Source: Candidatus Saccharimonadota bacterium (GTDB lineage Bacteria > Patescibacteriota > Saccharimonadia > Saccharimonadales > Saccharimonadaceae). From it: a stretch of DNA of 43,622 nucleotides. Position 1 is the stretch's first letter, and the number at the start of each line of letters is the position of its first letter. The notes under the pieces were generated by a model, which was not told the origin of the DNA, searched no databases, and was given only the letters and a program-made list of their open reading frames with translations. The position numbers were made by a program, and so were the translations under genes. Location of the stretch: NCBI GenBank assembly GCA_017511865.1, contig JAFWIQ010000007.1, positions 1 to 43,622 on the forward strand. The letters run 5' to 3'. This document shows, piece after piece, positions 8,261 to 16,539 of this stretch.

Positions 8261-9573
8261 AAGATTTCTCCTAACTCATTTTTTAGTTTATTTGCTAAAT
8301 CCGTTATGATTTTTTCGTCGTTCCCCCACATAGTGATGCGAATTAGTGGCTCGGTACCGGAAGGGCGAACGAGGAGGCGACCGGAAACAGATTTGAGTTT
8401 CTGGTCAAAATCGAGTAATAGATTTTTGGCTTTTTTGGAAGTTTTGAGATTTTCTTTTTGGATGGGTGTGGTGTCCATATTAATTATGACTTGTGGGAAT
8501 TTGGTTATGATAGACGAAAGATCTTTGAGGGATTTTTTGGTTTCGGAGATAATTTTGGTAATCATGAGCGCAGTAAGCATACCGTCGCCTGTGGCTTGAT
8601 CTGGGAGGATGATATGGCCGGATTGTTCCCCGCCGATTTTGATATTTTTTTCACGCATGGCAATGGCAACATTGGAATCGCCAACCGCTGTGATTTCGGT
8701 TGTGATTTTATTTTCATCGGCCCAGTTTAGTAATCCTTGATTGGCCATAACTGTGACGGCTATTTGTTTGAGCTTTAAATACTGAGCAAGAATAGCAATG
8801 ATTTGGTCGCCATCAATAGTCTCGCCGGTTTCGTCAACCATGAGGCAGCGATCACCGTCGCCGTCAAATGCGATACCAAAATTGAGGTGGTTTTTTATGA
8901 CAAGATCTTTCAGCGATTCGAGATGCGTGCTGCCGCAATTGGTATTGATGGCGGTGTTGTAATTAGAATCGTTGTGGATTAATGTGACTTTTGCTCCAAG
9001 TTCTTCAAAAATGGTTTTATTGATGGTGCTGGTGGCGCCGTTGGCACAGTCCATGCCAATTTTAAGATTCTTGAAGTTTGCTGGTTTGAGATATTTTAGC
9101 AAATGATTTTTGTAAAGATTAAGGGCTTCTTCGTGTAGGTTTTCCCTTAGTGTGGCTGAAATGAGCGTGTAAGATTGTTCTGATTCGAGAGATTTTTCAA
9201 TAGCATTGCAGCCGGCCGTACAGAGTTTTTGGCCAGAGTTTTGGCCGCGTTCGAAGATTTTGATGCCATTGTCGGTGTATGGATTATGAGAGGCGGTTGC
9301 GTCGATGGCAAAATCGAATCCCATTTCAAAAAAACAGTAGTTAATTGCGGGAGTTGGAAGAACGCCAGCGTTGGCATATTCAATACCGAAGGTTTCGAGG
9401 GCGGACTCTAAATCGGCGAGAATCCATTCAGTAGATTCGCGAGTATCACCGGCGAGAAAAACTTTTATGTCGGTTCCAGCATAATCGACGAGACCGGCGA
9501 CGATTTTGGTTAAAAATTCTGGAGTGAATTTTTCGGCTTTTTGGCGAATGCCATCTGTACCAAAGTATTTCAT
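8257..9573 (-). CDS. glmM: Phosphoglucosamine mutase
   Basis: This enzyme interconverts glucosamine-6-phosphate and glucosamine-1-phosphate, the step after GlmS. The protein has 438 residues. It begins MKYFGTDGIRQ, the family N-terminus. The phosphoserine loop is DATASHNPYTDNG (about 95-107), the metal loop is FDGDGDRC (about 235), the sugar-binding loop is GGEQSGHI (about 315), and the phosphate-binding loop is RPSGTEPLIRI near the C-terminus. It is a little short and has ATASHNP where many GlmM have MISASHNP, so a phosphomannomutase/phosphoglucomutase activity is possible. AAAGGA precedes the start. It lies between pta (9 bp gap) and the GNAT gene (4 bp overlap). Confidence 0.9.
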   Translation of the reverse strand: MKYFGTDGIRQKAEKFTPEFLTKIVAGLVDYAGTDIKVFLAGDTRESTEWILADLESALETFGIEYANAGVLPTPAINYCFFEMGFDFAIDATASHNPYTDNGIKIFERGQNSGQKLCTAGCNAIEKSLESEQSYTLISATLRENLHEEALNLYKNHLLKYLKPANFKNLKIGMDCANGATSTINKTIFEELGAKVTLIHNDSNYNTAINTNCGSTHLESLKDLVIKNHLNFGIAFDGDGDRCLMVDETGETIDGDQIIAILAQYLKLKQIAVTVMANQGLLNWADENKITTEITAVGDSNVAIAMREKNIKIGGEQSGHIILPDQATGDGMLTALMITKIISETKKSLKDLSSIITKFPQVIINMDTTPIQKENLKTSKKAKNLLLDFDQKLKSVSGRLLVRPSGTEPLIRITMWGNDEKIITDLANKLKNELGEIL

Positions 9574-9582
9574 ATTTTTCCT

Positions 9583-10341
9583 TTACTGATTTGAATATTT
9601 ATATAATGCGACTAGGACTTTTATAGTTAGAATAATATCTTCGGTGGTGCTTCCTCTGGATAAGTCTGCAAGTGGAGCCTTGAAGCCTTGGATGATGGGA
9701 CCAGCGCAAGTAAAGCCAGCAAATTGCTCCAGAGACTTATAGAGAATATTGCCGGAATTAAGATTTGGTGTAATAAGGATATTGGCTTGACCTTTTAGCG
9801 GTGAATCGGGAGTTTTCTTAGCGGCGACTCTTGAATTAACTGCGGCATCAAGTTGCATTTCGCCATCAATTATGTAGTCTGGATGGTTTTGCCTGATTTT
9901 TTCAATAACGAAGTGGATTTTTTCTAAATCGGGGTTTTTGCCGCCTGAGCCGTAAGTGGAATAGGAAAGCATGGCGATTTTGGGTTGTTTGTTGGTGTAA
10001 ATTTTGAAAGTTTCGGCGGTATCTTCAGTGATTACGTATAATTGTTCTTTAGTGGGGGATTTATTGACGCCGCCGTCGGCGATAGCGAGAATCTTTTTGT
10101 CTTTTTGACAGATAAAGCAGCTTGAAAAATAATCGGATTTTAGGGGGAGATGGTTTTTGAAAGCCACAACAACATCGCGTGAGGAGTAATCGAGGCCGGA
10201 AATTATGGAGTCGGCTTGGCCAGTGTTGAGGGCTGCAGTGGCGGCGTTAAGATCTGGCGCGTCAAAAAACTCAATTTCGGGGAAAGCTTGAGTAGCTTTC
10301 TTAAAAATTGAGTTTTTGAGTTCAGGGACAATGATTTTCAT
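9583..10341 (-). CDS. pta: Short phosphate acetyltransferase-like protein
   Basis: Pta converts acetyl-CoA and phosphate to acetyl phosphate. The protein has 252 residues, about 70-80 fewer than typical single-domain Pta. The C-terminal signature blocks are present: AMLSYSTYGSGGKN, DGEMQLDAAV, ANILITPNLNSGNILYK and GPIIQGFKAPLADLSRGST. The missing part is N-terminal. An upstream extension is excluded because dnaK ends at 10359 and a TATAAT box (10348-10353) sits 6 nt from this ATG. It leads the pta-glmM-GNAT operon on a probably leaderless transcript. It could be an acyl-phosphate enzyme of altered specificity. No acetate kinase gene is in the window. Confidence 0.85.
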   Translation of the reverse strand: MKIIVPELKNSIFKKATQAFPEIEFFDAPDLNAATAALNTGQADSIISGLDYSSRDVVVAFKNHLPLKSDYFSSCFICQKDKKILAIADGGVNKSPTKEQLYVITEDTAETFKIYTNKQPKIAMLSYSTYGSGGKNPDLEKIHFVIEKIRQNHPDYIIDGEMQLDAAVNSRVAAKKTPDSPLKGQANILITPNLNSGNILYKSLEQFAGFTCAGPIIQGFKAPLADLSRGSTTEDIILTIKVLVALYKYSNQ

Positions 10342-10347
10342 GCCCCT

Positions 10348-10353
10348 ATTATA
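10348..10353 (-). promoter_or_regulatory. -10 box of a leaderless promoter for pta-glmM-GNAT
   Basis: On the minus strand TGC-TATAAT is followed by six bases and ATG. It lies entirely between the dnaK stop and the pta start. Confidence 0.65.
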
Positions 10354-10358
10354 GCATA

Positions 10359-12251
10359 TTATTTATCGACAACTTCGCCCTCGACGGCATCATCATCAGA
10401 AGATTTGTCGTTGGATTTTGGTTCGTCTTTTTTGGAATCTTCCTGAGTCGATTGGTACATTTTTGCACCAATGGGCATGATTTTGTCGGAAAGCTCTTTG
10501 GCGGCTTCTTCGAATTTGTCTTTGTCTGCGTCTGAGTCGTTGAGAACTTTTTTGGCTTCCTCGACGGCTTTTTTGATGGTTTCCTTGTCGTCGTCGGAGA
10601 TTTTGTCTTTGTACTCGTTTGGCATTTTTTCAGCTTGATAAATAGCATTTTCTAGGTGGTTTTTAGCGTCGATAGAATCACGTTTCTTTTTGTCTTCGTC
10701 GGCGTGAGCCTCGGCTTCTTTGCGAGCTTTTTCGATGTCATCTTTGCTCATGTTGCCAGAATTCTGAATAGTGATGGACTGTTCTTTGCCGGTGCCTTTA
10801 TCTTTTGCGGTAACGTTGAGAATGCCGTTGGCGTCAAGATTAAATGTAACCTCAATTTGTGGTACGCCGCGAGGAGCTGGTGCGATACCATCCAGAATGA
10901 AACGACCGAGGGATTTGTTGTCTGCGGCAAATTCGCGTTCGCCTTGGAGGACGTGGATTTCGACTTGTGGTTGGTTGTCTGAGGCGGTAGAGAAAACTTC
11001 GGATTTGGAGGTTGGAATAGTGGTGTTGCGGTCGATCAATGGAGTGCGAACACCTCCCATGGTTTCGATACCGAGGGTGAGTGGGGTAACATCAAGAAGA
11101 AGGATGTCTTTTACGTCACCTTGAAGGACACCACCTTGTATGGCCGCACCGACAGCAACGACTTCATCTGGGTTAACACCTTGCATGGGATCCTTGCCAA
11201 AGATGGATTTGACTTTTTCGACGACGGCTGGCATACGAGTCATGCCGCCGACCATGACGATCTCATCGATATCTTTAGTGGTAAGTTTTGCATCTTTGAG
11301 AGCTTTTTCGACTGGACTAGCAAGGCGATCTAGAAGGTCGGAGACAAGTTCTTCGAGTTTGGCGCGAGTGAGTGTGTATTCGAAATGTTTTGGTCCGTCT
11401 GCGTCGGCAGATAAGAAGGGAAGATTGATGTCGGTTGAAGTCGATGAGCTAAGCTCTTTTTTGGCTTTTTCGGCTTCATCTTTGACGCGTTGCATGGCGG
11501 CAGCGTCTTTTTTAATATCAATACCGGACTCTTTTTTGAATTCGTCGACAAGAAAATTGACGATAACGTTGTCAAAATCTTCGCCGCCAAGATGGGTGTC
11601 TCCGTTGGTGGACATTACCTCAAAGACTCCGTCGCCGAGTTCTAGAATTGAGACGTCGAATGTGCCACCACCGAGGTCGAAAACAACGATTTTTTCGTCT
11701 TTTTTGGATTCGAGGCCGTAGGCTAGGGCTGCGGCGGTTGGCTCGTTGATGATACGCTTGACTTCTAGTCCAGCAATTTTACCGGCGTCTTTGGTGGCTT
11801 GGCGCTGTGAGTCGTCGAAATATGCTGGAACAGTAATAATAGCTTCGGTAACTTTTTCGCCTAGGAAAGCTTCGGCGTCGGCTTTGATTTTGGAAAGGAC
11901 CATGGCGCTGATTTCTTCTGGCGTATATTCTTTGCCGTCCATTTCTACTGCTACGCCGTTTCCCTTTTTGACAATTTTGTATGGACTAATTTCGGTGTCA
12001 CGCTGGACTTCTTTATCGGAGAATTTGCGACCGATTAAACGTTTGATGCCGTAGATAGTGTTTTTTGGATTGGTGACACGTTGTCTTTGTGCAACCTTAC
12101 CAACTAGACGTTCGCCTTTTTTGGTGACGGCAACTACGGATGGGGTAGTACGATCGCCTTCGGCGTTGGTGATAACTTCTGGTTTGCCTGCGACCATGTA
12201 TGCAAAGGCACTGTTAGTGGTGCCGAGATCGATACCGATAATTTTACTCAT
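10359..12251 (-). CDS. dnaK: Chaperone DnaK (Hsp70)
   Basis: The protein has 630 residues and is complete. The ATPase domain begins [16 protein letters not shown] and has the phosphate loops [15 protein letters not shown] and [12 protein letters not shown]. The linker [19 protein letters not shown] leads to the beta-sandwich substrate domain, and an acidic, lysine-rich lid ends in EGEVVDK. It refolds and protects proteins in the cytoplasm with DnaJ and GrpE. GrpE and the repressor HrcA are encoded 24 kb away rather than next to it, and no dnaJ is in the window. AAGGAGG precedes the start. The upstream region holds a consensus sigma-70 promoter and two CIRCE operators, so it should be derepressed on heat shock. 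Confidence 0.98.
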   Translation of the reverse strand: MSKIIGIDLGTTNSAFAYMVAGKPEVITNAEGDRTTPSVVAVTKKGERLVGKVAQRQRVTNPKNTIYGIKRLIGRKFSDKEVQRDTEISPYKIVKKGNGVAVEMDGKEYTPEEISAMVLSKIKADAEAFLGEKVTEAIITVPAYFDDSQRQATKDAGKIAGLEVKRIINEPTAAALAYGLESKKDEKIVVFDLGGGTFDVSILELGDGVFEVMSTNGDTHLGGEDFDNVIVNFLVDEFKKESGIDIKKDAAAMQRVKDEAEKAKKELSSSTSTDINLPFLSADADGPKHFEYTLTRAKLEELVSDLLDRLASPVEKALKDAKLTTKDIDEIVMVGGMTRMPAVVEKVKSIFGKDPMQGVNPDEVVAVGAAIQGGVLQGDVKDILLLDVTPLTLGIETMGGVRTPLIDRNTTIPTSKSEVFSTASDNQPQVEIHVLQGEREFAADNKSLGRFILDGIAPAPRGVPQIEVTFNLDANGILNVTAKDKGTGKEQSITIQNSGNMSKDDIEKARKEAEAHADEDKKKRDSIDAKNHLENAIYQAEKMPNEYKDKISDDDKETIKKAVEEAKKVLNDSDADKDKFEEAAKELSDKIMPIGAKMYQSTQEDSKKDEPKSNDKSSDDDAVEGEVVDK

Positions 12252-12304
12252 ATTTTCCTCCTTATATATTAATATGTGAGATTTTAGTTAATTTTCGTGA
12301 TTGG

Positions 12305-12331
12305 TTGGCACTCATTGCAGTAGAGTGCTAA
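12305..12331 (-). promoter_or_regulatory. CIRCE operator 1 upstream of dnaK
   Basis: TTGGCACTC, 9 bases, GAGTGCTAA. This is the HrcA-binding inverted repeat with one change from the textbook TTAGCACTC. It lies downstream of the predicted transcription start, in the dnaK leader. Confidence 0.9.
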
Positions 12332-12341
12332 TCTGCCCCTT

Positions 12342-12370
12342 ATTGTAGCAAATTGGCACTCGTATGTCAA
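12342..12370 (-). promoter_or_regulatory. Sigma-70 promoter of dnaK
   Basis: Read on the minus strand, TTGACA (12370-12365), a 17-bp spacer and TACAAT (12347-12342). The -35 box falls inside the spacer of CIRCE operator 2, so HrcA binding would directly block RNA polymerase. Confidence 0.85.
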
Positions 12371-12379
12371 TAGTGCTAA
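12353..12379 (-). promoter_or_regulatory. CIRCE operator 2 upstream of dnaK
   Basis: TTGGCACTC, 9 bases, TAGTGCTAA. One half matches operator 1 exactly; the other has one mismatch to GAGTGCTAA. It overlaps the -35 region of the dnaK promoter. Confidence 0.85.
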
Positions 12380-12447
12380 TAAAGATATGAGGATGACAAA
12401 AATAACATAAGTTGATGTTTTTTGGGTTGTTTTTTGTCAATTTATGT

Positions 12448-12453
12448 TACAAT
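12448..12453 (+). promoter_or_regulatory. -10 box of a leaderless promoter for the surface protein
   Basis: TACAAT ends 6 nt before ATG at 12460; no ribosome site precedes that ATG. This supports 12460 rather than the in-frame ATG at 12412. Confidence 0.5.
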
Positions 12454-12459
12454 GAACTT

Positions 12460-14385
12460 ATGATTAGAATTAGTGGTATTTCGGCTGTTTCTGGTGCTAA
12501 TTGTGATGTTTCTTTTAAGATGTTTTTGGTGACGTTGGTGTTGGTTGGCATTACTTCCGTGTCGTTTTTCTCGCTAATAACTTCTTCGGTCTATGCTGAC
12601 GATAGTGGAGTAGATGTGTTTTCGGTAATGGTGCCGTCTTCTTGTACTATCAATGGCACAGTGGATGGTGATGGACATGTGGCTGATGTTACGAATGGTA
12701 CTTATGTGAGCGGTATTGGTACTACAACTATGAAAGTGTTTTGCAATGATAATAATGGTTTTTCTGTATATGCTATAGGGTATTCTAATAATGAATATGG
12801 TAACAATAAGCTCATAGCTAGAATTAATGATGTACTGAGTCCCGCAAATGATATAAATACTGGAACTGGCACCAATGGGACAGAGACTGGTGGGAATTCG
12901 GCTTGGGCGATGAAGATAAATGCTGTGACTACGGCATCAAGCAGCACCACTCAGCCGTACGCGCCTACTATTGCTGGGGAAACGCAGGGTGATACAGAGG
13001 ATTTTACTGATTATCATATTGTTCCCGCTACGTATACTAAGGTGGCGACGTTTGCTTCTAATACTGATTTTGTGATTGGTTCTTCTATACAATCTACTTA
13101 TGCTGTGTATGCGAAGACAACCCAACCGACCGGTGTTTATAGAGGACAAGTGAAATATACTTTGGTGCATCCGGCGTCGTCAGAAGCAAATATGCCACTA
13201 GCTGAAACTATTGCTAGTCGTACTAAGGGGGTTCAGACTGCTGATGAGCTAAAGGCGGCCATTACTACGGCTAACTCTGGGATTTTTACATATAATGCTG
13301 AGGTTTTTGGTGTTGCGTCTGATGCCTCTAATGATTATCCGATTTATTACTATCGTGGGATCTTGGATAGTGATTTAGACGGAACCGGTGATACTTATGG
13401 CTCTAACGGTGATGGTGTGACCTGGCCTAATTATGTAAAACTCACGGATGCTTATACTGGTACTACTACTTGTTGGAGGATTATGCGAACTACTGGTTCT
13501 GGTGGTATCAAGATGATGTATAACGGTCTTTATGGTGCTACTACGGCGGATTCTTGTGCTAATATCTTTACAGCGGTTAGAACTGGCGCAATAAATTCTG
13601 GGGCGGGTAGGTATTATAGTCTGGCTGGGGTAGGCTATACCTATAACCCTACCTATGCTTCTTCTGGAGCCACTACTCCTACGGCCATTGGTGCAATATT
13701 GGGGACCGATGCCAATCCTGAAGTAAATAGTGCAGATTCTACTATGAAAAATTACATTGAGAATACTTGGTATGATGATGCGATTGGTAGTTATACTGAT
13801 GTGCTGGAGCCTAGTGCTGGATATTGCAATGATCGTACTGTGTATGCTGCTACAGGGAGCTATAGTGCTTCTGATGTTCTTAGTGAATCTACTTTGGTAA
13901 TACCTTATGCTGAAAGGCCTGAGGAAAAACATATTTTTGGTTCTCTTGCTAGGAATGCTACTACCGGTCAGTTGCCTTCGCTTAAGTGTCCAAGAAGCGT
14001 TGTAGATCTTTATACGACATCTGCTGCTACTGATGGTAATGGTCAGCTTTCTAAACCGGTGGCTTTGGCTACGGTGGACGAGGCGTCTTTTGCTGGTTCT
14101 GGGAGCCCTAATGCTAGTAATGGTTCTCCTTGGCATGCCAATTCTTATTTGAGGTCAGCTTCTTCGTTTTGGACGATGTCACCGTATGATAGACAAAAAT
14201 ATACTGATAGTGAAACTAGGGTGAGGTTGTTTTCTATTAGGGATAGTGGCGACACTTATGGACGCAATTATGCGAGTTTTGTGAGTACTTCTTATGGCGT
14301 GCGTCCGGTGATTTCTTTGAAGGCGGGAACTGCCCCCGTGAGTGGTAGTGGTACGGCGGTTGATCCGTGGGTAGTGGTACCATAG
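12460..14385 (+). CDS. Large secreted surface protein with signal peptide
   Basis: The protein has 641 residues. A long N-terminal leader ends in a hydrophobic stretch (FLVTLVLVGITSVSFFSLITSSVYA) with a plausible signal-peptidase site after VYA. The mature N-terminal ~200 residues are a Thr/Ser/Asn/Gly-rich beta-type region that contains SSCTINGTV and a KVFC cysteine. The C-terminal half (about 290-640) has a cysteine and aromatic pattern, TTCWRIMRTTGSGGIKMMY, and ends in YLRSASSFWTMSP and YGVRPVISLKAG. That ending resembles the carbohydrate- or adhesion-associated domains found in Fib_succ_major/DUF6273-type surface proteins. No LPXTG or membrane anchor is visible. It probably acts outside the cell, perhaps in host contact. 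It stands alone between dnaK and a bidirectional terminator. Confidence 0.75.
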   Translation: MIRISGISAVSGANCDVSFKMFLVTLVLVGITSVSFFSLITSSVYADDSGVDVFSVMVPSSCTINGTVDGDGHVADVTNGTYVSGIGTTTMKVFCNDNNGFSVYAIGYSNNEYGNNKLIARINDVLSPANDINTGTGTNGTETGGNSAWAMKINAVTTASSSTTQPYAPTIAGETQGDTEDFTDYHIVPATYTKVATFASNTDFVIGSSIQSTYAVYAKTTQPTGVYRGQVKYTLVHPASSEANMPLAETIASRTKGVQTADELKAAITTANSGIFTYNAEVFGVASDASNDYPIYYYRGILDSDLDGTGDTYGSNGDGVTWPNYVKLTDAYTGTTTCWRIMRTTGSGGIKMMYNGLYGATTADSCANIFTAVRTGAINSGAGRYYSLAGVGYTYNPTYASSGATTPTAIGAILGTDANPEVNSADSTMKNYIENTWYDDAIGSYTDVLEPSAGYCNDRTVYAATGSYSASDVLSESTLVIPYAERPEEKHIFGSLARNATTGQLPSLKCPRSVVDLYTTSAATDGNGQLSKPVALATVDEASFAGSGSPNASNGSPWHANSYLRSASSFWTMSPYDRQKYTDSETRVRLFSIRDSGDTYGRNYASFVSTSYGVRPVISLKAGTAPVSGSGTAVDPWVVVP

Positions 14386-14408
14386 CTAAGTGATTGGAGT
14401 AGGTAATA

Positions 14409-14436
14409 AAAATTAGCCCTAGTTAGGGCTAATTTT
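14409..14436. terminator. Bidirectional intrinsic terminator
   Basis: A perfect 12-bp stem (AAAATTAGCCCT / AGGGCTAATTTT) with a 4-nt loop and T or A tracts on each side. It serves the surface protein gene on plus and the tiny basic ORF on minus. Confidence 0.85.
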
Positions 14437-14450
14437 CTAGCGTAAAAAAT

Positions 14451-14555
14451 TTAGCGGCCGTTTTTGAGGCGTGGGTGTTTACGTTTGTCGCTGTGCTTGT
14501 GGTTGTTGTTGCGGTTTTGTTTGGAAACCGGCTTTAATTTGAATTTTCTTGCCAT
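14451..14555 (-). CDS. Tiny highly basic protein of 34 residues
   Basis: The frame is ATG to TAA. Its product begins MARKFKLKPVSKQNR, continues with a run of Asn, His, Lys and Arg (NNNHKHSDKRKHPR), and ends LKNGR. No protein family is recognised. About half the residues are Lys, Arg or His, as in very small ribosomal proteins. Codons are strongly biased to C endings (AAC, CAC, CGC, GAC, TCC), unlike the neighbours and suggestive of high expression. TATAAT (14565-14570 on minus) lies 9 nt before ATG and a strong terminator lies 15 nt after the stop, so it is a self-contained transcription unit. A nucleic-acid-binding or ribosome-associated role is only an inference. Confidence 0.6.
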   Translation of the reverse strand: MARKFKLKPVSKQNRNNNHKHSDKRKHPRLKNGR

Positions 14556-14564
14556 AGTGTTTTA

Positions 14565-14570
14565 ATTATA
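14565..14570 (-). promoter_or_regulatory. -10 box of the tiny basic gene
   Basis: On the minus strand TATAAT ends 9 nt before ATG, so the leader would be at most a few bases. It faces the tRNA-Ser promoter. Confidence 0.55.
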
Positions 14571-14582
14571 CCATATCTGTGA

Positions 14583-14588
14583 TATAAT
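14583..14588 (+). promoter_or_regulatory. -10 box of tRNA-Ser
   Basis: TGA-TATAAT, an extended -10, ends 7 nt before the first base of tRNA-Ser. Confidence 0.65.
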
Positions 14589-14595
14589 TAAAAGT

Positions 14596-14681
14596 GGAAA
14601 GGTGGCCGAGTGGTTGAAGGCACTGGTCTTGAAAACCAGAGAGCGAAAGCTCCGCAGGTTCGAATCCTGTCCTTTCCGCCA
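14596..14681 (+). tRNA. tRNA-Ser (anticodon UGA)
   Basis: It is 86 nt with the long variable arm typical of serine tRNAs. The acceptor stem GGAAAGG pairs with CCTTTCC. The anticodon loop CTTGAAA gives UGA. The T arm is GCAGG-TTCGAAT-CCTGT, the discriminator is G, and CCA is encoded. Confidence 0.97.
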
Positions 14682-14748
14682 CATTTCTAATGAAATGCAC
14701 AAAAAGCAGGATTCGTTCTTCGAATCGAATCCTGTCCTTTCCGCCACA
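14660..14748 (+). repeat. Direct repeat of the tRNA-Ser 3' end
   Basis: The last 22 bases of tRNA-Ser plus 2 more (14660-14683) recur exactly at 14725-14748, through CCGCCACA. In the second copy the T-stem halves GCAGG (14706-14710) and CCTGT are still present but the loop between them is enlarged. Similarity continues weakly on the 3' side (AAAAAGCAGG against AAAAAGTGGG). It reads as a decayed duplicate of the tRNA tail. Identity to a tRNA 3' end is also what an integration scar leaves, but no integrase gene is nearby. Confidence 0.8.
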
Positions 14749-14788
14749 CGTTTGATGGTGTGCAGAAAAAGTGGGTTTTGTTGTTAAT

Positions 14789-14818
14789 AAAAAGGCTTGT
14801 GAGGGCCTTATTTTTTTA
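14789..14818 (+). terminator. Terminator after tRNA-Ser
   Basis: AAGGC / GCCTT stem with an 8-nt loop, followed by A and seven Ts. It ends the tRNA-Ser transcript before the pyrG promoter. Confidence 0.65.
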
Positions 14819-14833
14819 TTTTTCGTGTTAAAA

Positions 14834-14862
14834 TTGAATTATTAAGCTTATGTTAATATAAT
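14834..14862 (+). promoter_or_regulatory. Sigma-70 promoter of pyrG
   Basis: TTGAAT, 17-bp spacer, TATAAT. Transcription would begin near 14870 and leave a short leader ending in a GAAAGGA ribosome site before ATG at 14889. Confidence 0.7.
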
Positions 14863-14888
14863 GGTGGGCAAAAAAGAAAGGATCCCGC

Positions 14889-16532
14889 ATGAAAAATAAA
14901 AAATGTAAGTATATCTTTGTAAGTGGGGGAGTGTTGTCTGGAGTTGGGAAGGGAATTACGGCTGCGAGCATAGGGGCAATTTTGAAAGCCAAAGGGTATA
15001 AGGTAACGATGCAAAAATGCGATCCATATTTGAATGTTGATGCGGGCCTCTTGAATCCAGTGGAACATGGAGAATGTTTTGTGACGCATGATGGAGTAGA
15101 AACGGATTTGGACTTAGGGCATTATGAGAGATTTCTTGATTTTGAAACTTCTAAATACTCAATTACTTTATCGGGATCCATATATAAAGAATTGATTGAA
15201 AGAGAACGGGCTGGTGGGTTTCATGGAAAAACTGTGCAGTTGGTGCCGCATTTTACGAATTTGGTATGCGAAAAAATAGAAAAGGCTTCGGCAGATAGCG
15301 ACATTCATATTGTGGAAATTGGGGGAACTGTGGGGGATTATGAGGGGTTGCCGTTCATTGAGGCAATTAGGTTGTTTGCAAATAGAGTTGGCAGAAGAAA
15401 TTGTCTGTATGTTTCGGTGGTATATGTACCTTTTATTAATACTTCTAAGGAGCTTAAGACGAAACCGGCACAGAACGCATTGAAGGATTTGAGGGGTTTT
15501 GGAATTATTCCGGATATAGTGTGCGTGAGGACGGAAAAGCCTTGTCCTAGGGCGATATGTGAAAAAATTGCGGCGTTTTCTGGGATACCAGGGGAGGCGG
15601 TTTTGAATTTGCCAGATATAGACTCGGTCTATGATGTACCATTGAATGTGCTGAAATCTGGTGTGCTTGAGATATTGGATGATTTTGTGGGTGATAATAA
15701 AGTGCCGGATATGTCGCGGTGGAAAGAATTTTCTAAAAAACGAGCAAAAAAACATGCCAAAACAGTAAAAGTTGGGTTAGTGGCGAAGTATGTGGGTAAT
15801 GATGATACTTATATTTGCGTGACTGAGGCTTTGAAGGCGGCAGCGGCGTGGGCGGGGGTTAATTTGGAAATAGAATGGATTAATGCGGAGACCGTAACGG
15901 AAAAAGAGCTAGAAAAGGTTGATGGGATTGTGGTTCCTGGAGGATTTGGCGGAAGGGGAGTAGAAGGGAAGATTTTGGCGGCGGATTATGCTCTAAAAAA
16001 GGATGTGCCTTATTTGGGTTTGTGCTTGGGTTTGCAGGTGGCTTGTATTGCGGCAGCAAGAAAAGGTGGAATAAAAACGGCTAATTCGGAAGAATTTGGA
16101 GCTAGTGAAAAAGATAATAATAACGTTATATATATAATGGAAGGACAGAAAGGAAAAGAATCTACTGGTGGAACGATGAGGCTTGGTGACTATCCGGCAG
16201 TTTTGAAAAAAGGGACTAAGGTAGCTGGAATCTATAAAAAAGGATATTCGGAGCGTTATTATATTGACGGGATTGAGCTATTGAAAAATGGAGATGTGAA
16301 AGTGGTTGAACGACATAGGCATCGATATGAAGTAAATAAGAAGTTTTTGGATGAAATTTCGAAAGGTGGGATAGAAGTAGTGGGGACTTCGCCAGATGGA
16401 AAGTTGGTTGAATTTGTTGAAGCTCCGGATTGTAAGTTTTTTGTAGCAACACAAGCGCACCCGGAATTCAAATCGCGGCCACTTAATGTACACCCGTTAT
16501 TTATGGAGTTTTTAAAGACGCTTGTGATATAA
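14889..16532 (+). CDS. pyrG: CTP synthase (glutamine-hydrolysing)
   Basis: This enzyme converts UTP to CTP using ATP and glutamine-derived ammonia, the last step of pyrimidine nucleotide synthesis. The protein has 547 residues, the usual length. The synthetase domain begins YIFVSGGVLSGVGKGITAAS (P-loop-like) and has KCDPYLNVDAGLLNP and VEIGGTVGDYEG. The glutaminase domain has the oxyanion loop VPGGFGGRGVEG, the nucleophile elbow GLCLGLQ (Cys near 378) and the catalytic His-Glu in HPEF near the end. The stop codon TAA (16530-16532) lies inside the -10 box of the next gene, pilB. Confidence 0.97.
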   Translation: MKNKKCKYIFVSGGVLSGVGKGITAASIGAILKAKGYKVTMQKCDPYLNVDAGLLNPVEHGECFVTHDGVETDLDLGHYERFLDFETSKYSITLSGSIYKELIERERAGGFHGKTVQLVPHFTNLVCEKIEKASADSDIHIVEIGGTVGDYEGLPFIEAIRLFANRVGRRNCLYVSVVYVPFINTSKELKTKPAQNALKDLRGFGIIPDIVCVRTEKPCPRAICEKIAAFSGIPGEAVLNLPDIDSVYDVPLNVLKSGVLEILDDFVGDNKVPDMSRWKEFSKKRAKKHAKTVKVGLVAKYVGNDDTYICVTEALKAAAAWAGVNLEIEWINAETVTEKELEKVDGIVVPGGFGGRGVEGKILAADYALKKDVPYLGLCLGLQVACIAAARKGGIKTANSEEFGASEKDNNNVIYIMEGQKGKESTGGTMRLGDYPAVLKKGTKVAGIYKKGYSERYYIDGIELLKNGDVKVVERHRHRYEVNKKFLDEISKGGIEVVGTSPDGKLVEFVEAPDCKFFVATQAHPEFKSRPLNVHPLFMEFLKTLVI

Positions 16533-16533
16533 T
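16528..16533 (+). promoter_or_regulatory. -10 box of a leaderless promoter for pilB
   Basis: TGA-TATAAT overlaps the pyrG stop codon and ends 6 nt before ATG at 16540. Confidence 0.65.
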
Positions 16534-16539
16534 GTGATT

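Noticed and set aside
13375-14136. A long open frame on the minus strand opposite the surface protein (253 codons)
   Set aside because: Its product is Arg/Ser/Ile/Thr repetitive with no start context, and it lies wholly antisense to a gene with a signal peptide and coherent domains.
14684-14788. A second functional tRNA-Ser after the first
   Set aside because: Only the T-stem halves and acceptor 3' strand are present; there is no D arm, anticodon arm or 5' acceptor strand.
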